64,000 nucleotides of DNA, from assembly GCF_048128805.1 (NCBI RefSeq), contig NC_136000.1, forward strand, positions 12,916,854 to 12,980,853, written 5' to 3'. How positions within the stretch are numbered: position 1 is the stretch's first letter; the number at the start of each line of letters is the position of its first letter. Made by a program: the position numbers and the translations under genes. Shown here one piece after another: positions 49,570 through 62,059 of this stretch. Origin of the DNA: Centroberyx gerrardi. Lineage: Eukaryota; Chordata; Actinopteri; Beryciformes; Berycidae. The notes below the pieces were generated by a model. That model saw only the letters and a list, made by a program, of their open reading frames with translations, was not told where the DNA came from and did no database searches.

Positions 49570-50481
49570 CTGAACAAAACAACTGGAACACCTAACAGAA
49601 TATGAATATCAAGTAGCCCATAAGCAGTAAGGTCACCCTTGGATTTACAAGACTGCTCCCCTTCACAGCAGCTTCACTCCTCCTTGGGATGCTGACCTGT
49701 GTGCAGTGGGACATTGGACCATTACTCAAGACGGAAAGCCTCTTAGAGGGATGAAGGAGAACTTCCCGTAAAGGTTCAAGGATGTTTGGGGAAACCATGG
49801 AGGGTGTCTGACTTCATCCTGGTGTTTAGCCATGTGTGTGTGTGTGTGTGTGTGGGTGAATTATCATCTTGGATTATGGGAAAAACATGAGGGAACAGTG
49901 TTTGCACCTGGTCCGGGTGCACGACCGTGTAGAGCAATCATTAAACAACGCTGTGTGATAGAATAACCTTAGGGAAGAGAACTATCGTCATCCCATAACA
50001 AATTTTAGGCATCTTTTGGCTTAAATTTCTCCAGATGTAAACCCATCCAGATATAAAAAGGGTGAAAGACAACTCATCATACTGCTTTTTTTCATCACTC
50101 AGGGATCCAGGTGTTGTGCTCCTTACACCAGGTTATGCATCTTTGTAAATTGGCCTTGGATACATGCAGTTATTGAATGACAGCCCTCTGAAGCTCATAA
50201 CATACAGTTTTTGTGTTACAGGGGTGTTGATTCAACCCCATGTCATTTTTGAGGCTGTAGTTTTGTGGTGTTTAGAAACTATCCTGTTAAGTATATTGTC
50301 TTTCCCTGTCAGTGAGCTTCGACTTGCCATCATTGTTCCTCATTGCTGCTGCAGTTTGTCTGTTGTCATGATTTTCCAGACTGAAATTTTCCATGACTTC
50401 CCCTTTGCTGCACTGAACAATTTTGCTGGTTTTGTGACTGAGGCACCAACTATTTAGCCTCTTTGTAACTAGTTTCCTCAT
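49460..50481 (-). mobile_element. Decayed Tc1-like transposon with transposase remnants
   Basis: Conceptual translation of the minus strand gives fragments in Tc1 transposase order. Near 50400-50290 there is RNNDGKSKLTDRERQ then SKHHKTTASKMTWG. Near 50130 there is WCKEHNTW. Near 49880-49850 there is QDDNSPTHT, matching the catalytic QDDNxPxHT segment, and then WFPQ around 49790. In-frame stops and frame changes interrupt it, and a (GT)n tract (49837-49853) splits it. The 16-bp inverted pair 49490-49505 / 49581-49596, flanking a (CA)n, lies at the expected 3' end. It lies between cgnl1 and tcf12 and is not functional. Confidence 0.65.
49526..49566. repeat. (CA)n microsatellite inside a 16-bp inverted repeat
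   Basis: About 20 CA units. They are flanked at 49490-49505 by gttaggtgttccagtt and at 49581-49596 by its exact reverse complement. Confidence 0.9.
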
Positions 50482-52248
50482 ATTGTTTTGAAAACTGACG
50501 TATAAAAGTGGTGATTTTCAGACCTCTTTTAAAGCTGACAAACTGATAAGTGGCAGTAAACTTAATAGTAATATGATATGTATACACACTATACACAATA
50601 TACCGGCCTATGTGTGTGTGTCTGTGTATTGTACCCTTCTAAAATGTATTATAGGATTATTAGTTCTTTTTTGCAGAAATAAACACACCCAAGCTATTGG
50701 AAAAGAAAACATTTATTGCTACATTATTATTTCGACACAAGCCTATAGGCTACTTAAAACTGTACACATATAGTACATGTTATGATAGGAGTATTTCAGA
50801 TTATTTCTTCAGCAGTGTGATAAGTAAACAAGACATCAATGTATTCTGTAATACTTATTGTATTGCTCAGGGCATGAAACATCGAAAATGTAAGTCGCTA
50901 CATCTAGTAAAATTGGACAAAAGGGTCGTCTTGTGTAAAATTAGAGTGACAAAAAGTAAATAGAGACGTTATTAAATTCACAATATTTGTATAAAAGATA
51001 ACTTAGATAACTTAGAAAAATTAAATGTTCTATTAAAAAACTCAAACATGCAATGAGCCATTAGACTACATCTGAAGAGCGGTAATTACACTGAGAAGCA
51101 GATGGAGTAACACTGGAAAGCGTTACGCTCCGTCAGCCAGTGTATCCTAAAGTGTAATTTCCTTGTTAACCAACGTCGCTATAACACAAAGTTGTAACAA
51201 ACATACAAAATAACAGAACAGTTTCAAGGTATATGATGCCCACACATTAAAGAACATTCTCGGAGATCTGTTCATTCACAGAATGGTCAAACTCCTGCAA
51301 TACTCTCTCACACACACAAACAACACAAGCATGTCAACTCACACACTCACAATCCGTGATCCGTACACACACACGTGGGAATGTCAGTCCTCTGAGCTTG
51401 GTTGAAATCACGAGTGTACATGGTAAATAGTGATACATTGTAAAAGTTAGTCAGCAATAACACCTGGCCTTGCCAATCTCAGCCACTAACTGCAGATGAC
51501 GCCTCACCGCTACTGGTTTTTACCCCATTTAGATATATTCAAACAGAAAGAGAATCAATAAATAGAAAATATGTACAAAAAAAACATCTGCAGCTTACAA
51601 TGCATTTGTCTTTTACAGGTAAAGTTTAGGCACAAGTTAAAAGTCCATTTGGAAGGTGAGAAGATGATTGTTCAACTGCATCACACTTTACACACAGAGA
51701 GCTTATTCTCTCAGCTCTGGTCCGAATTCAGAAGAGACGCTGGACGTCCACAGGAGTTGACCGACTTCCGCTTTTCAGCAGACCTCCATCTTCTTAGGAT
51801 GCTCCTCGCTCAACATCTGTAGATCAAAGACACACTCATATTAGAAATAATGATAAAATTACCCTTGCATCAGAGGTGCTAAATGCAGTATTATTAACAT
51901 TTGAAGAGTTCTATTCCAGTATGCTATATATATTAAAAAAAATGTTCTGAAGTTTATAATTCAATATCTCTGAAATACAGATGATCCAGTTTGTATGCAT
52001 TAGCATTTCATCAACCAAGGACTTAGGTTATCAAATATCTTTTAAAAAGTAATATTTTTCCCTTTTTGCTGGAAACCATTTGCTATGAGTGCAGTAGGTG
52101 TCACATTTTCAAAGGGCGTATATCTCATATGGGAAAAAAAACTCCTCATTTGTTTCAATCAGAACTTATATCAGGTAGAGTAATGGTTTTATCATTGGTC
52201 CAGCAAACTGTATAACCTATACTTGATGATAGAGGCATCAGCAGACGT
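50482..52248 (-). other. tcf12: tcf12 3' UTR and downstream spacer
   Basis: About 1.77 kb past the tcf12 stop. On the minus strand AATAAA at 50717-50712 could end a 1.5-kb 3' UTR, a plausible size for a tcf12 transcript. No gene or clear repeat was seen apart from a short (CA)n-like stretch at 51305-51375. Confidence 0.4.
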
Positions 52249-55200
52249 TCAGAGATGGCCCATAGGGTTGGCAGCGTCTGTCAGACCGGGGTGGAACGCT
52301 AGATGCATGGACTGCGGATCTGTCATGGCGGCAGACGCCTTCTCCTCCTCCCTCCTGCGCAGACACGCTGCCTTGGGGTTCAGGTTCCTCTCTGTCGGAT
52401 TCAACAAACCAGGGGTTAGAGTTCGACCGTATAAATAAACTGAGGAAGGTAACAGTACATGGATATTACACATTCCCATCCCCCACGTGATGCATACTAT
52501 AGCTCTAGGCTCCACTTTTGGAAAATAGCAGTGGAGCCAGGGGCCAAATGATTCTGTTTTGGCTGTCAACCTTTCTAACATATTTGTTATCACTAATTAT
52601 CCCTAGTGTAATCACTAATTATTGCTCACGGCAAAGCAGTGTAGCAATAGCCGGAGATGTTTGGGTGAGGAAGGTGAAAGCTGTCATATGATCAGTGCCA
52701 GCCTCTCCCTTCCACTGCAATCATTAAGTAAATAATTTGCACAGTATCATTTGCTTCTATGGTATAAACTCAGGTTAAATATACTCAGATTAAACCATCC
52801 TAAATTCTTGAAAGCCTGTTCAGGAAGTTTTTTTTAACCAACTAAAACCACATTATCAACCGACCCATACCAATGGATTTTTTGGGGATAAGAAGCCAGA
52901 ATAAGAACAAAAGAAATGTTTTCATGTAAGAATGAGCCAAAGGCCACTCAAACGTCTTTTTAAGAACCCCAGACCAGACGTAGAGTATCACTGCATTCAT
53001 ACTTTAGAAAAACATTCTGTGTCCTCAACAAGGGGAAAGAAACCCACTAGTTTCTTTCCCCTTGTTGTAGCTTTTTATCTCACTCTAACATTTCCTTTTT
53101 GCCCTCTATCCCTCTCTCTCACATGTTTGCCCTGCCAGAGAGAGGAAGAGGCCCCGTCCCCGCATCTCCCTCTGAGGGAGTTCAGAGCGGACGACACACA
53201 GCAGCGCCCGCCCCGTCCGTCCTGCGCTGCCCCGCCTGCTGTAGCGATGTACTGACCTCTGACCTGCTGTTCCAGACTGAGAATCACAGCCACGGCCTGG
53301 TGCAGCACCAGCAGCTTGGTCTGCGGCTTCTCGCTCTTCAGGTGCAGCTGGCACATGTGGCCCAGCTCCTTGAAGGCCTCGTTGATGTCCCGCACGCGGA
53401 GGCGCTCGCGGGCGTTGTTGGCCATCCTCCTGTCACGCTCGCGCTCTGCCTTTTGCTCGGGGCTCAGGTCCTCGTCCTCATGGATACTGCGACACAACAG
53501 ACACAATGTATGGGCATGTGTATAAATCTGTTGTCTGTGTCTTTTCAAATTTCAGATTCTGTGTTTCCATGTTTTTGAAATTGCCGTTAAAGTTTAAGTG
53601 GATCCAGTTTAAAGCTTCAGTGGATCACACAAGAGGTCTGTGGTGAGTTATTCTATGGATTTCTATGCCCTCTGCTGGTCATTGTGGATACAGAATTGAA
53701 GTGAGAGGTTATTGCATCTCCAAAGGTCTTTTCATGTATTCTTTCATTCTTTCTTTAAAAGGGATTTACATAGTACATTCATAACAAGCTCATGTTTCAT
53801 TACACATTTCTTAAAAAATTAAACCTTAAATCTTAAATTAACAGTTTATGATTTCAGAGAGCTTCATTACACATTTTTTAAGACAATTGAACAGTAGATT
53901 TCAGAATATCCATCCCCCAAAGCAATGCAAATTTCATTTTAATACTAGACCGGTAGAGAGATGCACTCTAGTCACATCTTCACAACTGCTTGCTTTTCTA
54001 TCATCGTCTCATTCAGTTTGAATGACTAAAAAAAATCCAAAATGTCCAAAAGAAATTTTTTCGCTAGAGGTCATCCAAATATGTCAGCATCAGTATTGCT
54101 CCCTCCAACACAGCTGTCTTATAAATCTACACACAAAGAGAACATGCACTCAGATCTCATGTCATCACGCAGCATGGCCTGGAGTGACCTCGAAAAAAAC
54201 TAGACAACACAACATAGAGTCTGATCTGTGACATTATCAAGATGTACGGTGCAGCTCCATTGACATGACGTTGTGAATACACATAGCTTGTTTAGGTTTT
54301 CACACCAAGTGGCTCATTTAATAGCACTGCTAAGAGTTATGAACCAGAAATTGCATCTACATACCCACTTTTACAGTCACCTCTTACATCAGTTTGATTC
54401 CACAAATAATGCAGTTGCAGTAAAAACTCGGCTTGTATCATCTAATCTAATTCATATTTGTGGCTACAGGGGACAGTCACTAATGCAAAGTGAACTGTGG
54501 TAGGACATCGTAAAAAGACTACATCAATATTTAAATGAAATTGGGAGTTATTCCCCTTTTAATTCATTACAACTTGGTGTGAGACAGAGGAGAAATATTG
54601 AGACAAAGCTAAATAGGCTTCCATGGACAAAGCTGCTCTTCACAGCAGGCGGTCTGACAATATTTTAAATCTCTAAAATTGAATGGCAAGAGTGCAGTGG
54701 GATGGAGGGGGCAACCATTAGTCAATTTTGTTGAGTCAATCTACCAATACATTACATTACACTAAAGCTTGGGACTTTTATTTTGAAATATGCCATGTAA
54801 TCACAAACAAATTTGCATGAATGTGTAACGAACCAATTATAAATGCTGATTGCTCCTTCATTAATCAGTCATGAAACACATCATATAGATGTACTGTAAA
54901 TAACTTTACAAAGAAAGTGCTACCTGTAGTTCAGATTTAGTCTTTTGAGCTGATTTAAGGAAACAGAAGCAAATTGGCAACAGTTCTATTAGAAGAAAAA
55001 TGGTCTACACTTAAAAAAACAATGTTCAGTCTTTATTTCTTTTTTTTCTATCTTTAATTCTTTTCTTTAATGCAGAATATAAATCATGCACACCAGGAAC
55101 GTTTCAGCACAAAGGCCTTACTCTGCACTGTCAGCACAGCGGCGACAGTCTCCTAATAATCAGCTCCTGAACGAGTCTGGAGCCATTTTTCTTTGATAGT

Positions 55201-58200
55201 CATGCTCTGCTGCTTTTATGCACCAAAATAGTTTTTTTTTCTGACCAGGCGAACACTGTGGGTTTTTTTTTTTTGCTCCCTTCAGAACAAAGTAGGAGTC
55301 TTCACCTGGTGCTGCTGTCTCCTTGTTGTTTGTGTTCGCTCTCCTCATCTGATCTCTGGCTGTCGGAGCTGTGGCTGTGACCGGTGTGCATCATCTCCTC
55401 CCTTTCCCCGCCCTCCATCTTCAGCTCCAGGCTAGCCAGGACTCCCAGGGCACCTGTGGGTGACCAAAAAAGGCACACGGAATTTAGAAATCGAAATAAA
55501 AATAGATATGATCGTCTCTTACGTCAGGTGCTTGATGTGTTATTCACTTTGGAAATGACTCACGCACATCTAGTTAAAACAACAGGAAATGATTCAAAAG
55601 GACGGATGAAGTGGGCAGATTATTAAGAATGAAAAGAGATGAGAGGAATGACTCGCCTCTGCCTCCGCCTTGCAGGGTCTGAAGTGTGGCCCGCTGTCTG
55701 GCTGGGTACGGGTGGCCATTTTGTGTGCGGCTCTGGAAGGCTGCGTGGTTGTTGTTCATGTTGACAGCTTCAACCTTTATGACACACAGAAAGGACAGGA
55801 TGAGATAAAGGCAATATTCATGTGTTTATAAGTCCATGGTTGAGTATTCACTGCATGAGAATTCCCTAACTGTTGAGCGTGAATGATGTGGTCGCTCTAT
55901 AAATAAAGACAGCATGCACAGCCCATCCACACATACATACATCCCTCGGATCTGACAAATAAGTCACCAAACCAACATCTGCCCCCTCATTTCCAACATA
56001 ACCCCGAATAGATCTCTCGCTCTACAGAATTAATTTAATCTCAGAGAATCTTAATCCTTCCCTTAAAACTACCATATACTCCCTAAACATACCCCTAATT
56101 CTTCTCAGGAATGATTCACTCCTAACTGTCACATCGTTTGGAAAAATAAAAAGTGAGGGAATTTAATAACCCCACCCCCCCCCCCCCACCAAAGGATTAG
56201 ACTAAAAACCCTTTCCCCTGTATATACTTCCACTCCAGCTGGGCTAAAATCCCCTCGTCTGAGAGGGAAACATGCGAGCTGCATGATGCAGGCATCCCCC
56301 ATCACCCCATAGTGGAATTAGAGTCCACACATAGCCTTTCCATACAAGGGACAGCGCGTCATGGCACTCCCCCATTGTGCTCCGTTTCCTATTTCAAGGA
56401 CAACAATCCTCATGTGTGGAAAACATGTGGACATAACGCGTGGAAAGATTCCTGAAACTAAATACACACACACACACACACATACACACACACACACTGC
56501 AGCTCTCTGCCTGGTCACACATTCCATATTTCATACACGCTGCCCTATCTTTCCTCCAATACTTCAAAGTAGCGAGCGTTAACCATGGCCGATGTGTGGC
56601 AGGACAGCGGCAGAGCGTTGGCGGAGCCCGGGAGGCCATGGTGCGCCTGGTTCAGCAAGCTGTGGATGTCGGTGGGCAGGCCGGCCGTGGGACCCACGGC
56701 GTGGTTCCTCAGGACGTGGATCACATCGTCCAGTCTGTCCAGACGGTCCTCCACCTGAGACTACAAACAGGACACAGATACTGTCATTAGAATGGTGAAA
56801 ACTTTGATGACTGAGTCTGATTGAGCCACAACACTTTATGTATATTATTATTATGTATATACTGTATGTATGGCTTTCTGTAGACTAGTTAATGTGAATA
56901 TAATGCACATTTGCACATCATTTACATTGCTGTAAATCCACATATTTGCTTCTTCACTTTTCACACATCTCCCTCATTGTTATATTCTGCTTATATTAAT
57001 AGTATTTTCATAATGGTTCCACTTCTTTATACCATACACATACTGATGGCTTTATATTGTGTATTTTACCATTTATTATTATGTGTCTACATACTTATAT
57101 TTATATAGAGCACATAATTGACACCAGCATGTGTTTGCAGAACTCCACAATTGTTTATATTGTATTTTATTGCTTTATTAGTATTTGTACAGTTTTTATG
57201 GCTTATTTTTTACATTGCTTTTTTATTTTGCTAATATTCTATTTGTCTTTCCCTGCTGAATCCTATTACTTTTGCTGCTGCAACGGCCTCATTTCCCCAC
57301 AGGGATCAATGAAGTTTTATCTATCATCTATCTATCTATATGATGCAATAGATAACCTAAACTTTAGACACGTGACGTCAAATCAGGTCCTTACCATTGA
57401 TATAAGAGAGGACTCGTAATTTGGTGAGACTGGTGCCTGAACTGAACCCCGGGGCCACATGTTGGTAACTGGGAGGGAGAGAGAACAACCAAAGTAGACC
57501 ATGAGGGGATTGAGATACACAAAATAGAAACCATTTAATTTACTGAGAGCAGCAGACCCTGTGGCAGTCCAGTACCTGTGGGCTCAGCGGAGCTCAGCAG
57601 TGGGGACGGAGACCTCACCGGTGTGGACGAGCTGGAGGGGAAGCTGCTGCTGGTGTGATCAGGGGAATAAATCTAGCAGAAGACAGGGAGAAAGAGAAGA
57701 GGGGTGAGGGGGGCGGGGGGTGATGGGGCACGAGCGCATGGATCATTTTAAAAGCACAACTTGTCATTTCTCTGTAGGATTTTACAGCTGCTGCCACAGC
57801 CTTTGGAGCAGGGCTCGTAACCCGAACTAAACTCATCAATTCTGGTCATTTTACTAGTCGGCAGCCAATAAAAAGTCCGGCAGCGTGAGAGCAGCGCTTG
57901 GTTAATATGCACTAGTCTGCCTCTGGCAGGGAAGAGCAAGTATTTCCCTTTTGCATTATACTGCTTTGGGGTCTCAGGGTTTAGTTTTACGCTCTGGTTT
58001 GACTGTATGAAAATAACAGGGCATAGAGCAGCTGGTCTAATGCGACGGAGGCGGCGGATACTTACAGAGGCCAGAGCTTTGCCCAAGGCGTCGCCTGTCT
58101 GTGACCCTCCTGACACGTTGCCCTGGCTCCCTGAGACTGAAAAGAGCATTCAGATTAAAATATCAGAACCAAGAGTAGTCAAAGTTGCAGTGGAAAACAA

Positions 58201-61200
58201 GGTAAAAGTTCTCTTAAAGTTGTGAATGTTATTTTCCCCATCTGACCTGTAGAGTTCTCTGAGGTGTTGACGGATGGAGTGCGTGATGCAGTGTTGTTGC
58301 GGTGGAAAGTGGACATGGGCGGGAGACTCCTGTTGATATCTGCAGCCATTACTGAATGTGGAGAGTAGTCCTGAAAAGTAACCACATACACAGTAAGTCT
58401 CTCTGGGTCTAAAGCGCATCGCTGTTAACACGCGAGGTGCTGTGGGTAAATCTCACCAGGTGAGTGTGTGACGGCAGGTTGCTGTAGCTCCCCAGCTGTG
58501 TTTGGAGGGATGTGGCCGCTCCCAGCGCACCTTCATAGCCCTGCTGGTTCAGCCCATTTACAGCGTTCCAGATGTCAGGTGAATTGCTTGTCCCCTCTAA
58601 AACGGATAATGATATGTTATAGCCTTCACTGTAACGACATCTCAAGCACCCGGTCCACCCATGAATCTCTAGCGGCCTCTATGGAAACTAGTGAAGTCTT
58701 ATCAGTAAATGCCATACCATTTTGTTTCAACAATTGAATTAAACCCACTGTAGCTGTGCAAAATGACTGCTGCAAAATACTGTGACATGTGAGAGCAAAG
58801 AATTGCGTAACCGAAGTCCCTCCCCCCTCTCCTGCACAGCTTCCTTCCCTCTTCACTTGGCTTTCCACTTGTGCAGCATGCAAACAATTAATGATGCTTT
58901 TTCTTGAAATCCCCATGCACATATTGAATGCTACATCAACTTTAACACTTGTCAAAATTATTTGAATTTCAATGGAGGCCAGACCTTTTTCGTGGCATGA
59001 ATGAGCACACAGGATCCACTGAATCAGTTTGATCATGTTGTTTTTGAGAGACAGTAGTATTGTTGTTAATTAATATGACAAATGTGAGATAGTTGATCTG
59101 AGACTAGCTCCCTGAATCACTGGCCATGCCCAATCTTCAAACTTACTTTGGATTTGGGACATCTTTGATTCAGAGAAGACCAACAGAACTTACCTGAGTT
59201 CAGACCATTTCATTGCGGCCCATTTAGAAATGTGTTGGTTAAAATCTACATGGGTAAAGCAGGTCAACAGCTAAGGTTGTTTGATTCAGCTTGAGCATGC
59301 TGCCTGTTTAGGCATCATTGAAAACTGCTTCAGAGATGACAGTTTCAGACCGAACAATGGAGCAAAGAAAAACACAGCATTAGGATGAGTGTCTATGAGT
59401 TTGGAGGGGTTGAGCTCACCAAAGAACGTGCTTGCAAAAACATTGCTGGGCGCCTTGTTGGATGGATGTGAAGATGAGTTTTGGTTGATGTCATCATTAT
59501 TGGGAGACTGCCCATAAACCTAAAAAAAAAAAAGGGGAACCACAACTTGATTAAGGCATTGCTGAAAAATAATGTTGAACCATGAAATAAATGTACATTA
59601 AAACAATGATTTTCCAAAAGATGAAGATGCCTCTGTATCGCTCAAACTGACACAAACACGCCAATCCTGTGACTGAGAGCTGAAGCAATAGTATTATGAA
59701 ACAAAGCAGAGAGCTGATGCACACTTAGAGCTATTGCGATAATCCATAAGCTGCAGATCCATGCACCTCCTCATCCGGATTTAGCAACCATTCACCATGA
59801 GAAATCCCTGCCCTAATCATGATCAGGTTCGGCTGGATGCAGAAGACCGGGATAGAATTTCCTTCCAAATGAATTACAGGCCTACTCATGCTCTGTATTG
59901 TCCTTAGACAGAAACCTAATAGAGAACTGAGTCTATGATCTCCTTTGTGTACGTCCGATTTTGTATGAGAAACACAATAACGTAGACAGTAAATAGATCT
60001 AAGAATTTAACTGTGTCAGCTTGTGTTTTTTTCTTGTGAAGCGTAGGCCTACAAACTGCACATATGCACACAAAACACACCAACACATGCTCACTCACTC
60101 AAACACACCAAGAGGTCTGGGCTGCACCTGCACCTCCCTCGATTGCTTTGATGTGCCCCAGGAAATGAAAATAAACCTCCCTGTGCAGCATCAATGGGGT
60201 GTCAGTTACCCGGACGACAAGTTCTGTAAAGCAGGCTATTAAAGACTCTCTTGAGTATGCTCATGCAAGCACACTCACAGGCACACACACACACACACAC
60301 GCACTCACACACACACACACACACACACACACAGCCGTGACCCTGGCTGGCATGAGTCCCATGGTGATTGTGGGCTAGGCCAAACAGAGGAGCCCCTGCC
60401 GACACTGGGCCCGTCTGAGCCGCCATGGGCAGCATATGGCGGAGGATAAAGCCAATTGTCCTCCTTACCATCAGCATAGCAGGCGACCCGTTAATAATGG
60501 TCACACCCCCGCCCCAGCACGCCCTCTCTGGCCCCCGCCGGAGAGGGGCCGTCACCATGGCATCCTCTTTTAGCATAGCATTGATTTAGGAACCATCAAT
60601 CATGGCATCACAAATGATAAGGGACTTTTTTTTTTTTTTTTTTACCAAATAAAGAGCACAACTAAGACAGAATTCTACCTCTATAAAAACTATCCATCAT
60701 ATTTTCTTTGAAGAATCCTTTTGAGCTTGTGTCCTTTTTGGCAATATATCAGTATTATATCAGTATTATATTATATATATCAATTACTTTTCAAAAATTA
60801 AGTTATTCAAAAATATAACTTGAATTGTATACAAAGGACGCACCAGTATACCATTGTAAATGTATACTGCATTATCATGCCAGATGGGTGTAATATCAAC
60901 TTGCTATTCAAGTCCTACGCTGTGGTCGACCATGGCCAACTCCAGCCACATGCAACCAATTTTCTGCCTCTGTGATCCACGATGTCTGGATATGGTTAGT
61001 CTCACAGAGATCAAAGCTGCCTTTGATAATGGCTGCAGTGGTGTAGGGACTGCTCCAACATAGCAGGGTTAAATCAAATAGAAATAGCAGCAATCTGCTT
61101 CATGTCAAGATGTTTTCTGCTGCCAGACTTGACTACATGGTGCTCAGCTAATAGGAAGTGTGATTCTCACCGGCACGTTTTAAAACGAGTGGGCCATAAT

Positions 61201-61423
61201 GACAACACAGACCATTCAACATGGGCTGTAAAAGTGACCAATTAGATAACTCACACTCACCAGCACACAGGAAATTTGAACATAATACTCTTAGAGGGAA
61301 ACTCAATTCCCAGCCTCAACTCCAATAAGTTACAACCAGTGAAGTTAAATGTAATGTGTGCACAACTCAGTAAAGCACTGACACATTCAGCACATAAAGA
61401 CATCATGACACCTCCAAAACACA

Positions 61424-61486
<63 letters not shown>

Positions 61487-61981
61487 CACACACACACACT
61501 CAAACACACACACACCAGATGAAACCATCTTGTGTCTTAACAAAGGTTCTGTAAAAGTCTTAGAAACATTTCCCTGTAACTCTGAAACATAAAGCAACTA
61601 TAAAATAATAATCAATGATAAAACTGTTAACTTCCATACAGCTTCTACATGTAAATGCTGCTTTTCTTACATGTGCTGATGGAAATTTTGAATCATATCT
61701 ATCAGGGAAAAAAAACAACCTTCAAACCACTGTAAAATAGATAAAGACTACTGATGAAGTACACAAATAATCCACTCACAAAGCTTTTAAGAAGAGAATT
61801 TAAGAGTGCATCAGCATCTGTGTCCTATCATTACCAAATAAACTCACACTGACAGAGGCATATCTTCTCAGAAAACAAAACAAAAAAAACAGAAAAGCAA
61901 TGTACTCACTGGTTTCATGTTGTAGCAATACATCAATGAGTTGTTGTTGCCTGTCCCAGAGACAGGATAAGCACAGTACAT
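52249..61981 (-). CDS. tcf12: Transcription factor 12 (HEB), Alt-isoform coding sequence; long-isoform 5' exons not in window
   Basis: Class I bHLH E-protein that binds CANNTG E-boxes as homodimers or with tissue-specific bHLH partners. Exons 5' to 3': 61981-61910 (Alt first exon), 59519-59420, 58596-58457, 58370-58247, 58136-58066, 57672-57576, 57468-57395, 56760-56584, 55774-55657, 55453-55306, 53486-53257, 52391-52249. Phases agree: 1494 nt, 497 aa. Landmarks are [10 protein letters not shown] (human VYAPSPNSDD), [19 protein letters not shown], the AD2 loop-helix region [40 protein letters not shown], the bHLH (about 391-448, [20 protein letters not shown]) and the terminal NPMGHL (human NPMGHM). 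The intron after 55657 has a GC donor. The end sequence and synteny separate it from TCF3 and TCF4. Long isoforms would splice from exons beyond the right edge into 59519. Confidence 0.95.
53026..53067. repeat. Perfect 18-bp inverted repeat (hairpin) in a tcf12 intron
   Basis: Arms 53026-53043 (caacaaggggaaagaaac) and 53050-53067 (its exact reverse complement), separated by the six bases ccacta. It lies in the 865-nt intron between the bHLH exon and the last exon. Confidence 0.95.
53257..53486 (-). other. tcf12: tcf12 bHLH exon
   Basis: Encodes [20 protein letters not shown] and the complete basic helix-loop-helix, including the ERxR E-box contacts (Glu near residue 401). Almost identical to the mammalian domain, with small changes such as GHMCQLHL for GRMCQLHL. 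Confidence 0.95.
53487..55305. other. tcf12 intron between the acidic exon and the bHLH exon
   Basis: A 1.8-kb intron. Contains A/T-rich sequence and several homopolymer runs (for example (T)n at 55229-55236 and 55263-55274). No exon, RNA gene or clear transposon was recognised. Confidence 0.45.
56464..56498. repeat. (CA)n microsatellite in a tcf12 intron
   Basis: CA repeat with one T interruption, between the exons ending at 56584 and starting at 55774. Confidence 0.9.
57180..57345 (+). mobile_element. LINE 3'-end-like sequence with a (TCTA)n tail in a tcf12 intron
   Basis: Contains 'tgctgctgcaacggcctcat' then 'ttccccacagggatcaatga' and 'agttttatctatcatctatc'. This is the usual teleost LINE tail (ttccccacaggga-tcaat-aaag-tatctatc). 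Truncated, no coding capacity. Confidence 0.7.
60281..60333. repeat. (CA)n microsatellite in tcf12 intron 1 (Alt)
   Basis: CA repeat of about 25 units with two G or T interruptions. Confidence 0.9.
60336..60640. promoter_or_regulatory. Candidate conserved non-coding element in tcf12
   Basis: About 300 bases of balanced to GC-rich, non-repetitive sequence between a (CA)n and a (T)n, in the intron between the Alt exon and exon 59519. It contains homeodomain-type words (gttaataatgg, ccatcaatcatgg) and a direct repeat of the word 'agcata'. No splice-bounded ORF with family similarity. Conservation is a guess from composition. Confidence 0.3.
61427..61512. repeat. (CT)n-(CA)n compound microsatellite
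   Basis: About 28 uninterrupted CT units (61427-61482) followed by CA runs to about 61512. Lies about 400 bases downstream of the HEBAlt exon. Confidence 0.95.
61910..61981 (-). other. tcf12: HEBAlt-specific first coding exon of tcf12
   Basis: A 24-codon exon beginning [11 protein letters not shown] and ending [10 protein letters not shown], followed by a GTGAGT donor. It joins in phase to VYGQSPNN at 59519. It matches the remembered alternative start of mammalian HEBAlt (MYCAYPVPGMG) and its TCF4 counterpart, a signature not found elsewhere. A second in-frame ATG lies 27 codons upstream (62062-62060); the conserved ATG at 61981 is preferred. Confidence 0.9.
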
Positions 61982-62059
61982 AACTCTGTCTGGTTCAGTG
62001 CAAGACTCCAGGGTCACAGTACAGTCCACACACAGCTCCTCTCTCTCTGCCTCTCTACT

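Noticed and set aside
58626-59036. 136-codon minus-strand frame in a tcf12 intron
   Set aside because: No tcf12 or other similarity and no matching splice phases; neighbouring exons join without it.
60202-60576. 124-codon minus-strand frame including the (CA)n
   Set aside because: Half of it is microsatellite-coded Cys-Val; the rest has no family match. Kept only as a possible regulatory element.
61427-61512. Array-like repeats considered as CRISPR or satellite
   Set aside because: Simple CT/CA microsatellites without spacers, in a eukaryotic genome.
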